DNA from: Desulforudis sp.
GTDB taxonomy: Bacteria > Bacillota > Desulfotomaculia > Desulfotomaculales > Desulforudaceae
Direction of reading: 5' to 3'
Length of the DNA stretch: 22,193 nt
NCBI GenBank assembly: GCA_014859075.1
Contig: JACUUW010000011.1
Coordinates: 1-22,193, forward strand
Below the pieces are notes generated by a model. That model ran no database searches, was not told where the DNA came from, and saw nothing but the letters and a program-made list of their open reading frames with translations. Every line of letters begins with the position of its first letter. The first letter of the stretch is position 1. Below, piece by piece: positions 14,885-21,397 of this stretch. The translations under genes were made by a program, and so were the position numbers.

Positions 14885-16208
14885 GGAAAGCCGGGTTGCG
14901 TTGGTCAACCTGGGTTGTGACAAAAACCGCGTGGATAGTGAAGTGATGTTGGGGCTCCTGGAGGGCGGCGGCTTCCAGCTCGCCGGCGAGCAGGACGCCG
15001 ATGTCATTATTGTCAACACTTGTGCTTTTATACAGGAGGCCAAAGAGGAGTCAATCGAAACCATCCTGGAACTGGCCGGTTATAAGGAACGCGGCCGGTG
15101 CCGGGTGCTACTGGTTGCCGGTTGCCTGGCCCAGAGATACCCCGACGAGTTGTTGCGGGAGATCTCAGAATTGGACGGGGTGGTGGGTACCGGCGGGGTG
15201 GGCGATATCGTGGACATTGTCCGGCGGGCGGCCATGGGCGAACGCGTGCGTGAGGTCGGTCCGCCGGGTTTCTTGGGCCGGCAGGCATTGCCGCGGGTGC
15301 TGAGCGGTTCACCCTTCACGGCTTACCTCAAGATTTCGGAAGGATGTGACAACCGCTGTGCCTATTGCGTAATCCCCGGCCTGCGTGGTTCGCACCGCAG
15401 CCGGGAGCCGGATACCCTGGCGGAGGAGGCGGCACAGCTTGTAAGCGGGGGTGTGCGTGAACTCATCCTGGTTGCCCAGGATACGACGCGTTATGGTTCC
15501 GACCTGGGTAACGGTGCGACGCTGGCGGGTCTTGTGACCCGCTTGGTCCGTTTGAAAGGGCTGGAATGGATACGCCTGTTGTACTGTTACCCGACCGGTA
15601 TCACTTTTGAGCTTGTGGAACTGTTGTGCGGGGAACCGAAGGTCTGCCGGTACCTGGACATTCCCATGCAACACGCCGCCGAGCCCGTGCTACGGCGCAT
15701 GGGCCGGAAGACAAACCGGGACGACCTGCGTAAACTGGTCCGGTTTCTCCGGCATTCCGTGCCCGGCTTGGCCATTCGGTCCACTTTTATGGTCGGCTTC
15801 CCCGGTGAAACCGAGTCCGATTTTCAGGAACTACTCGAGTTTCTTCGCGAGGCACGGCTGGACCGGGCCGGTTTTTTCGCTTACTCCCGGGAGGAGGGTA
15901 CCGCCGCTTCCCGAATGCCCGATCAGGTTCCGGAGGCGGTGAAACAGGAGCGGCTGGAAAGAGCCGCGGCCGTACAGCGTGACGTTTCTTTGTCCCTGCA
16001 CTGCGCTCGGGTTGGTTCGGAGGTCCCGGTACTGGTGGAAGGGCGTAAAGGGCGGCATTACTACGGGCGGTCTGAGAGCGATGCGCCCGACATCGACGGA
16101 CGGGTGTTTCTCGAAGCCGGGGAGGAACTGGATCCCGGCACGTTTGTTCGGGTCCGGATAACGCGGGCTGGATCCTATGATCTCTGGGGCGAGATCGTCG
16201 GGAGGTGA
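14862..16208 (+). CDS. rimO: Ribosomal protein S12 methylthiotransferase RimO
   Basis: The 448-residue protein has the three MTTase domains. The N-terminal UPF0004 domain contains cluster-binding Cys19 (LVNLGCDKNRVDSE), Cys54 (VNTCAFI) and Cys88 (VAGCLAQ). The radical SAM domain has GCDNRCAYCVIP (Cys162, Cys166, Cys169). A TRAM domain lies at the C-terminus (about 385-446). LGCDKNRVDSE and QDTTRYG favour RimO over the tRNA enzyme MiaB. It adds a methylthio group to the conserved Asp of ribosomal protein S12 and needs two [4Fe-4S] clusters and SAM. Start ATG 14862 lies inside rodZ, with no strong ribosome site of its own, so coupling to rodZ is likely. An intrinsic terminator follows at 16245-16268. 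Confidence 0.96.
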   Translation: MNSPSKSKESRVALVNLGCDKNRVDSEVMLGLLEGGGFQLAGEQDADVIIVNTCAFIQEAKEESIETILELAGYKERGRCRVLLVAGCLAQRYPDELLREISELDGVVGTGGVGDIVDIVRRAAMGERVREVGPPGFLGRQALPRVLSGSPFTAYLKISEGCDNRCAYCVIPGLRGSHRSREPDTLAEEAAQLVSGGVRELILVAQDTTRYGSDLGNGATLAGLVTRLVRLKGLEWIRLLYCYPTGITFELVELLCGEPKVCRYLDIPMQHAAEPVLRRMGRKTNRDDLRKLVRFLRHSVPGLAIRSTFMVGFPGETESDFQELLEFLREARLDRAGFFAYSREEGTAASRMPDQVPEAVKQERLERAAAVQRDVSLSLHCARVGSEVPVLVEGRKGRHYYGRSESDAPDIDGRVFLEAGEELDPGTFVRVRITRAGSYDLWGEIVGR

Positions 16209-16244
16209 GAAGTGGGAAGTGAGAGGAGAGAGAATCTGTAAGAC

Positions 16245-16268
16245 CCCCGGTACGGAACCGGGGTTTTT
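16245..16268 (+). terminator. Intrinsic terminator after rimO
   Basis: Stem CCCCGGT (16245-16251) pairs with ACCGGGG (16257-16263) around a five-base loop, followed by TTTTT. It closes the rodZ-rimO transcript and separates it from the FtsH-like unit. Confidence 0.85.
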
Positions 16269-16328
16269 GCTTGGCGGGATGAAAGCGTGGACTGGCAGGG
16301 TTTTCATAAGGAAAGGAAATTGGGATTG

Positions 16329-16337
16329 TGTTATAAT
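16329..16337 (+). promoter_or_regulatory. Extended -10 promoter for the FtsH-like unit
   Basis: TG, one base and then a perfect TATAAT (16332-16337) lie about 40 bp before the next gene and after the rimO terminator. No clear -35 is visible at the normal spacing, so this is a candidate promoter of the extended -10 type. Confidence 0.5.
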
Positions 16338-16375
16338 TCATGAATGTCATTGGAGAGAGTGAGAGGAGCGATTGA

Positions 16376-16948
16376 ATGCAGTGGGAGTGGCAGGGTCTGA
16401 ACTTGAGAATCGTACTTGTGGCCCTGGTCGCCGGGCTGGTCCTCCTCCTGGGTGGACATTGGGTGTATAAGAGCTATGGCTACCACCAGCCGCTGATCCA
16501 GGCACTGGAGGAGAACAGTGCGGTGGAGTCTTATGAGATCGACGACAGCACGTCGTTTCTCCGGGTGGTGGTACATCTGAAACGTACCGAAAACTTGATG
16601 GAAACATATCAGCAGCTCAGTCGTCGGGTCGAACAGTCAGTAGGGGGTCGCCCATTCCAGTTGGTCGTGAAAGATCAACGTGATGCGAAATTGTCGCAGG
16701 CTTACTACCAAAGTCAGTTTGCGGTACACCAGGCCATTGTGCAGGGCAGTTTCCCGGAAATGGCTGCGGTCGTGGATGAAAACGCCCGGGAGGCCGGGGC
16801 TGAGGCCCGGGTGTTCGTGGACAGCGACTGCGTTTATCTCCAGTTGGAGGGAGTCAACGGGCACCTGCTGGAGGTAATTCCCCGTAACCACTATCAGGAT
16901 CAGGCACAATCGGGAGGCGGGGGTGGACTATATGTACAAAGAGGTTAG
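16376..16948 (+). CDS. Single-pass membrane protein with soluble C-terminal domain, unknown function
   Basis: I do not recognise this 190-residue protein. It has a short N-terminus, one strong membrane segment (about 10-30, NLRIVLVALVAGLVLLL then GGHWVY) and a soluble domain of about 155 residues. That domain shows alternating strands and helices, including YEIDDSTSFLRVVVHLKRTENLMETY (split: YEIDDSTSFLRVVVHL and KRTENLMETY) and, near the end, ARVFVDSDCVYLQLEGVNGHLLEVIPR. With no signal-peptidase site, the soluble part would face outward if the N-terminus stays inside. ATG 16376 follows GAGGAG. Its last 26 bp overlap the FtsH-like gene, and the GGGAGG ribosome site of that gene lies in this coding region. 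The overlap and shared promoter suggest that it works with the FtsH-like protease. Confidence 0.8.
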   Translation: MQWEWQGLNLRIVLVALVAGLVLLLGGHWVYKSYGYHQPLIQALEENSAVESYEIDDSTSFLRVVVHLKRTENLMETYQQLSRRVEQSVGGRPFQLVVKDQRDAKLSQAYYQSQFAVHQAIVQGSFPEMAAVVDENAREAGAEARVFVDSDCVYLQLEGVNGHLLEVIPRNHYQDQAQSGGGGGLYVQRG

Positions 16949-18407
16949 TATCGGTTTCGGTGCGGCCTTGGTCATCTACCTGGTCGTTGCCGGGTACAAC
17001 GTCGGGCCTCTATTGTTCCTGGGTGTGCTGGGCGGTTTGGCGTTTTACCTGATGCGTTCCCGGGGCGTGGTAAAGACTTTCCACAAGGTGCCTTCAGAGG
17101 CCCAGGTGCAGGTTTCGTTTTACGACGTGGGGGGTCAAGCTTCCGCTATCGAAGAACTACGGGAGGCCCTGGATTTCATAAAGAATCGGCAGGAAATCCG
17201 CCGCCTGGGGATCAGGCCGCTGAAAGGGATCCTGCTCACCGGACCGCCTGGGACGGGAAAGACGCTTCTGGCCCGGGCCGCGGCCAACTACACCGACGCA
17301 GTGTTTACCTCGGCCAGCGGGAGCGAGTTCATTGAGATGTACGCCGGCGTGGGTGCCCAGCGGGTGCGGAAGTTGTTTAAGACCGCCCGGGATTCGGCGT
17401 TGAAACATAAGAAAAACTACGCCCTGGTGTTCATCGATGAGATTGACGTGCTGGGTGGTACGCGGGGCAAAACTTCCAGCCACTTGGAGTACGACCAGAC
17501 CTTGAACCAGTTGTTGGTGGAGATGGACGGCATCGACGTGGATGATGAAGTGCAACTCCTGGTGATGGCCGCCACCAACCGGGCGGACATGCTGGACCCG
17601 GCGCTCCTGCGGCCGGGGCGTTTTGACCGCCAGGTGCGGGTCGAGCTGCCGGACAAGGAAGGGCGGCTGGAGATCCTGCGCCTGCATACACGTAACAAGC
17701 CGTTGGGTCCAGACGTGAGTCTGGCCGAACTGGCCGGCGACACTTTCGGCTTTTCCGGGGCCCACCTGGAAAGCCTGGCGAACGAGGCGGCGATTTTGGC
17801 CATGCGCGAGGGTGTGGACCAGGTCACCAAGACCCATTTTCACGAGGCGATCGACAAAGTGATCATGGGCGGGAAGCTGGACCGGCGGCCGTCGGTCGAG
17901 GAAATGAAGCGCGTCGCCATACACGAGACGGGGCACGCTCTGGTAAGTGAATTTGTTCGTCCGGGCTCGGTGTCTACCCTGACCATTACCCCGCGGGGCA
18001 GCGCGCTGGGTTACATGCGCCAGACGTCGGAAGACGACCGGTACCTGCACAGTCAGGACTATCTGGAGAACCAGATTGCGGTGCTCCTGGCCGGGGCGGT
18101 GGCCGAAGAAATGATGCTCGGTTTTCGGAGTACCGGTGCGGCCGGTGATATTGAACAGGCCTTGCAGATATCCGAGCAGTTGATCCGGGGCGGCATGTCC
18201 GAATTGGGTTTTGTGAGCCTCGACAGTCTACCGCCGGACGCCAAACACAAGGCTATGGGTGACATTCTGAAATGCCAGGAAAAACGGGTTCGGCAAAGCC
18301 TGGAGAGTCATCAGGCTGGTCTCCGGGGCATTGTCGAGTTTCTGCTCAAGCGGGAAAAGATTTCCGGCGATGAGTTTCGGAGCTTAATGGATGGATCAGC
18401 CGCCTAG
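16923..18407 (+). CDS. Compact FtsH-like AAA ATPase / M41 metalloprotease
   Basis: The 494-residue protein aligns by motif with FtsH. Walker A is GPPGTGKT (107-114), Walker B is VFIDEID (169-175), and the second region of homology has NRAD and RPGRFDR with Arg230 and Arg233. GFSGAHLESLANEAA follows. The M41 protease has HETGH (334-338), ITPRGSALGYM, AVAEEMMLG, and GAAGDIEQA with Asp409 as probable third zinc ligand. Both activities therefore look intact. Oddities: the two membrane segments (about 7-24 and 28-44) are joined by only a few residues, so the external domain of normal FtsH (usual length 600-650 aa) is missing, and the pore loop reads MYAGVG instead of MFVGVG. Start is GTG 16923, five bases after GGGAGG; ATG 16932 is the alternative. 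It overlaps the upstream membrane-protein gene. Confidence 0.88.
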   Translation: MDYMYKEVSIGFGAALVIYLVVAGYNVGPLLFLGVLGGLAFYLMRSRGVVKTFHKVPSEAQVQVSFYDVGGQASAIEELREALDFIKNRQEIRRLGIRPLKGILLTGPPGTGKTLLARAAANYTDAVFTSASGSEFIEMYAGVGAQRVRKLFKTARDSALKHKKNYALVFIDEIDVLGGTRGKTSSHLEYDQTLNQLLVEMDGIDVDDEVQLLVMAATNRADMLDPALLRPGRFDRQVRVELPDKEGRLEILRLHTRNKPLGPDVSLAELAGDTFGFSGAHLESLANEAAILAMREGVDQVTKTHFHEAIDKVIMGGKLDRRPSVEEMKRVAIHETGHALVSEFVRPGSVSTLTITPRGSALGYMRQTSEDDRYLHSQDYLENQIAVLLAGAVAEEMMLGFRSTGAAGDIEQALQISEQLIRGGMSELGFVSLDSLPPDAKHKAMGDILKCQEKRVRQSLESHQAGLRGIVEFLLKREKISGDEFRSLMDGSAA

Positions 18408-18523
18408 CCCAAATGCTTTTAAATTCACAATCTTGGTGCTACGTGTTTCGTTAAAAGCCCTTATTAAATGAGAAACAAGACAGCTGGACCGGCTCCCGGG
18501 GTCCTATATTTTTCAAAAGTATG

Positions 18524-18552
18524 TTGTCAAATTCACAAATATGATTTATGCT
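18524..18552 (+). promoter_or_regulatory. Candidate promoter and repeat upstream of cinA
   Basis: TTGTCA (18524-18529), a 17-bp spacer and TATGCT (18547-18552) resemble a sigma-A promoter, but the predicted start would fall almost on the ribosome site, so it may be spurious. The spacer holds AAATTCACAA (18529-18538), also present at 18421-18430. Confidence 0.3.
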
Positions 18553-18569
18553 TTCGGTGGGTGATTAAT

Positions 18570-19850
18570 ATGCAGTGTGAGCTGGTTTTTACCGGCAGTG
18601 AATTGTTGCTCGGTGATGTTTCCAATACGCACGCCGTTTACCTGGGTCACGAACTGGCCAAGTTGGGTATAGAAGTCATACTGCAGACCACGGTCGGGGA
18701 TGACTGGACGCTCATGGAGCAGGTCGTCCGGGGTGCTCTCGAACGGGCCGACCTTGTTGTCACCACCGGAGGGCTGGGCCCCACCACCGACGACATTACC
18801 AAGGATGTGGTGGCATCGGTGCTTGGCGTGCCGATGGTGACCGATGCGGAGTCCCTGGAGCAGATGCGGAAGTTTTTTGCCCGGCGGGGGACTGAGATGC
18901 CGAGCATCTGTGCCCGCCAGGCTCGTTTTCCGGAAGGGTCCAGAGTTTTACCCAATCACAAGGGCACTGCGCCGGGAGCCTTGATCGAAGACAAGGGCAA
19001 GATTATCATTATCCTTCCCGGCCCACCGCGTGAACTACGCGCCATGTTTGAAACCTCGGTGAGGCCGTATCTTCTCGAGATTCCCGGACGGGGCGAAGTG
19101 CTCAGAACCAGAGTGCTCAAACTCACCGGCATTCCCGAATACACGGTTCAGGAGAAGCTGAAGGACCTTGGTGGTCCGGGAAATCCAGGATTGGGCTACC
19201 TGACCAAGCCCGGGGAGGTACAGGTACGGGTCAGTGCGCACGCGGTCGACCCGGCCGCCGCTGAGCGCCTGGTTGAGGAACTGGCCGGTAGAATCACCGG
19301 GCTTGTAGGCGAGTATGTCTTTGCGGTTGATGATGAGGCACCGGAAAGAACGGTCGGGGATATGTTGTTCGGGAGGGGACTGACCATATCGGTAGCCGAA
19401 TCCTGCACGGCGGGGATGGTGGCCGCGCGGTTTACCGATGTACCGGGCAGTTCCCGCTATTTTTGCGGCGGCGTGGTGGTTTATAACAATGACCTCAAGC
19501 GACAACTGGTGGGTGTACCGAACGAGATCCTGGAGAGGTATGGAGCGGTCAGCGAGAATACGGCGGTGGCGATGGCCGAAGGCATCCGTCGGATAGCTGG
19601 TTCGGACCTGGGGTTGGCCATCACCGGGATCGCTGGTCCGGAAGGGGGCACCCTGGTGAAACCGGTGGGCTTGGTCTACGTCGCGCTGGCTTCCGACCAG
19701 GGAACGCAGTGTCATCGCCTGATCCTGCCCGGGGTTCGATCGGCGGTACGCATGGGTACGGTGAATGCCGCCTTCAAGATTCTGAAGGACTCCCTTAGCG
19801 CGAAGGCTCCAGCGGTCGAAGAACCTCTTCAGGACACCGGGGCACCATAA
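18570..19850 (+). CDS. cinA: CinA family competence/damage-inducible protein (nicotinamide-nucleotide amidase type)
   Basis: The product from ATG 18570 has 426 residues, the length of two-domain CinA. The N-terminal molybdopterin-binding-like/pyrophosphatase domain (1-170) shows ELVFTGSELLLGD, TTGGLGPTTDDITKDVV and IIILPGPPRELRAMF. A linker domain leads to the C-terminal NMN deamidase domain (about 265-410) with VAESCTAGMVAARFTDVPGSS, GGVVVYNN and LAITGIAGPEGG. The enzyme helps recycle NAD by-products and, in some species, is tied to competence. The frame is open upstream to 18468, but ATG 18570, preceded by GGTGGGTGAT and starting MQCELVFTGSELL, is the conserved start. It precedes recA, the classical cinA-recA order, but with a 108-bp gap that carries a separate promoter. 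Confidence 0.95.
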   Translation: MQCELVFTGSELLLGDVSNTHAVYLGHELAKLGIEVILQTTVGDDWTLMEQVVRGALERADLVVTTGGLGPTTDDITKDVVASVLGVPMVTDAESLEQMRKFFARRGTEMPSICARQARFPEGSRVLPNHKGTAPGALIEDKGKIIIILPGPPRELRAMFETSVRPYLLEIPGRGEVLRTRVLKLTGIPEYTVQEKLKDLGGPGNPGLGYLTKPGEVQVRVSAHAVDPAAAERLVEELAGRITGLVGEYVFAVDDEAPERTVGDMLFGRGLTISVAESCTAGMVAARFTDVPGSSRYFCGGVVVYNNDLKRQLVGVPNEILERYGAVSENTAVAMAEGIRRIAGSDLGLAITGIAGPEGGTLVKPVGLVYVALASDQGTQCHRLILPGVRSAVRMGTVNAAFKILKDSLSAKAPAVEEPLQDTGAP

Positions 19851-19883
19851 CCTGCCTTTGATTCCACCATCCTTGTAATTATT

Positions 19884-19924
19884 CAACATTGGTTGTTTCC
19901 AAAAATCGCTTTTTGCCTTACAAT
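19884..19924 (+). promoter_or_regulatory. recA promoter with operator-like inverted repeat
   Basis: TTTCCA (19896-19901), a 17-bp spacer and TACAAT (19919-19924) form a plausible sigma-A promoter ending 35 bp before recA. Just upstream and abutting the -35 is CAAC-N4-GTTG (19884-19895). It has the geometry of the Firmicute LexA box (GAAC-N4-GTTC) but with the outer base pair changed, so a LexA role is only a guess. Confidence 0.45.
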
Positions 19925-19958
19925 GGGGAAAGAACTTGAAGGGGAGGGTAAAAAAAAC

Positions 19959-21008
19959 ATGTCGGACAAGCAAAAGGCTCTTGAACTAGCCTTGGCCCAG
20001 ATCGAGCGCCAGTTTGGAAAGGGTTCGATAATGAAGCTTGGTGAAGCCGCAGCGAAACTGCAAATGGAGGTAATTCCCACAGGCGCGCTGGCGTTGGACC
20101 TGGCCTTGGGCGTGGGCGGGATGCCCCGCGGGCGGGTGATTGAGATATTCGGTCCCGAGGCCTCGGGTAAGACCACGGTGGCCCTGCACGTGATCGCCGA
20201 GGCCCAGAGAATGGGGGGCAACGCGGCCTTTATCGACGCTGAACACGCCTTGGATCCGGGATACGCCGAGAGACTGGGCGTGAATATTGAAGAATTGTTG
20301 ATTTCTCAACCCGATACCGGCGAGCAGGCTCTGGAAATTGCGGAGGCGTTGGTCCGGAGCGGCGCGGTCGACGTGGTGGTGATTGACAGTGTGGCTGCTC
20401 TCGTGCCGCGGGCCGAACTGGAAGGGGAGATGGGCGACATCCACGTCGGGCTGCAGGCCCGGTTGATGTCCCAGGCCTTGCGCAAGCTGACGGCCGTCAT
20501 CGGCAAGTCGAGGACCACGGCCATTTTTATTAACCAGATCAGGGAGAAGGTGGGCGTGATGTTCGGAAACCCGGAAACGACTCCGGGCGGACGCGCCCTA
20601 AAATTTTATGCTTCGGTCCGCCTTGAGGTGCGCCGGATTGAAGCGCTGAAACAGGGTGCCGAGACGGTGGGTAACCGGGTGCGCGCGAAAGTGGTAAAGA
20701 ACAAAGTGGCCCCACCCTTCAAGCAGGCCGAATTTGACCTGCTGTATGGGGAGGGTATTTCCCGGCTGGGCAGCCTGTTGGACGTGGCTACAGACCTGCG
20801 GGTGGTGGTGAAAAGCGGGGCCTGGTATTCATACGGACAGGAGCGGCTGGGCCAGGGGCGGGAAAACGCGCGTGAGTACCTGAAGGAGCGTCCCGAGATG
20901 GCTCAGGAGATCGCCCAGAAGGTCAAGGAAGTGCTCGGGACACCGGGGGCAAGACCGGGGGGGGGTGCGGAACCCTCCGGCGCGAGAAACGATGAGGAAG
21001 TGGACTAG
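19959..21008 (+). CDS. recA: Recombinase RecA
   Basis: The 349-residue product from ATG 19959 is full-length RecA. Signatures are GSIMKLG, Walker A GPEASGKT (65-72), the Walker B region VDVVVIDSVAALVPRAELEGE, ALRKLTAVIGKSRTTAIFINQIREK with loop L1/L2 regions, and NPETTPGGRALKFYASVRLEVRR. It forms ATP-dependent filaments on single-stranded DNA for strand exchange and stimulates LexA self-cleavage. The C-terminal tail (about 325-349) is Gly/Pro-rich and ends acidic (NDEEVD). GGGGAGGG at 19941-19948 decides the start; the upstream in-frame codons to 19893 overlap the promoter. A terminator follows directly, so recX or rny is not co-transcribed here. Confidence 0.98.
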   Translation: MSDKQKALELALAQIERQFGKGSIMKLGEAAAKLQMEVIPTGALALDLALGVGGMPRGRVIEIFGPEASGKTTVALHVIAEAQRMGGNAAFIDAEHALDPGYAERLGVNIEELLISQPDTGEQALEIAEALVRSGAVDVVVIDSVAALVPRAELEGEMGDIHVGLQARLMSQALRKLTAVIGKSRTTAIFINQIREKVGVMFGNPETTPGGRALKFYASVRLEVRRIEALKQGAETVGNRVRAKVVKNKVAPPFKQAEFDLLYGEGISRLGSLLDVATDLRVVVKSGAWYSYGQERLGQGRENAREYLKERPEMAQEIAQKVKEVLGTPGARPGGGAEPSGARNDEEVD

Positions 21009-21046
21009 CGTGCCTCGAAACCTGGAGCGGGGCACGCTCCCTTTTT
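21007..21046 (+). terminator. Intrinsic terminator after recA
   Basis: AGCGTGCC (21007-21014) pairs with GGCACGCT (21031-21038) around a 16-nt loop, and TTTTT (21042-21046) follows. The stem begins inside the recA stop codon. Confidence 0.75.
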
Positions 21047-21144
21047 GGCGCGTGCTCTGTGTTATGCTCGTTTTGCCGTGTGCGTGTATTTTTGATTCTA
21101 CTTCCTCTTTTGCTTCAATATGGTTTTTTCGTTAAATAACGTGT

Positions 21145-21174
21145 GAATATTTCAGCGTTCTTTTCGGAAAACTA
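21145..21174 (+). promoter_or_regulatory. Candidate sigma-G promoter for the SASP gene
   Basis: GAATA (21145-21149), an 18-bp spacer and AAAACTA (21168-21174) match the forespore sigma-G pattern (GHATR, 17-18 bp, CATWHTA) at the -35 and at five of seven -10 positions. The predicted start is near 21181, in front of the ribosome site. This fits the expected forespore expression of an SASP gene. Confidence 0.4.
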
Positions 21175-21195
21175 ACTGTCGAGGGGGGTTATTAA

Positions 21196-21354
21196 ATGGC
21201 CAAATTGCTCAGTGACGCCCTTAAGTACGAACTGGCGCAGGAGATGGGCGCGGCCCATAAGATCAAGGGTCGCGACTACGGAGATCTAACGTCCAGGGAG
21301 TGCGGCAACTTTGTCAAGTTGGCGCTGTTGCGAGCGGAAAAAGGCCTGCAGTAG
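21196..21354 (+). CDS. Small acid-soluble spore protein, alpha/beta type (divergent)
   Basis: This 52-residue protein has the alpha/beta SASP plan. LKYELAQEMG (9-18) matches the first conserved block and its germination-protease cleavage region (Bacillus: KYEIAQEFG), and GNFVKLALLRAEKGLQ at the end matches the second helix (KRLVAMAEQQL). The middle is divergent: GRDYGDLTSRECGN replaces the usual TARxNGSVGGE, and it contains a Cys, rare in this family. SASPs coat spore DNA and protect it from UV and heat, and are degraded on germination. ATG 21196 follows GAGGGGGG (21181-21188). It is monocistronic, with a candidate sigma-G promoter upstream and a terminator downstream, and is direct evidence that the host forms spores. 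Confidence 0.88.
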   Translation: MAKLLSDALKYELAQEMGAAHKIKGRDYGDLTSRECGNFVKLALLRAEKGLQ

Positions 21355-21362
21355 ACTCTCCG

Positions 21363-21397
21363 AAACGGAAAGCACCTCGCCGGGGGCTTTCCGTTTT
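21363..21397 (+). terminator. Intrinsic terminator after the SASP gene, probably bidirectional
   Basis: AAACGGAAAGC (21363-21373) pairs with GCTTTCCGTTT (21386-21396), an 11-bp stem with a 12-nt loop and a TTTT end. On the other strand it overlaps the stop codon of the convergent secreted-protein gene and can serve that gene too. Confidence 0.8.

Noticed and set aside
18468..18569. N-terminal extension of CinA from ATG 18468
   Set aside because: There is no ribosome site there, the added residues do not fit the family, and the conserved start MQCELVFTGSELL is at 18570.
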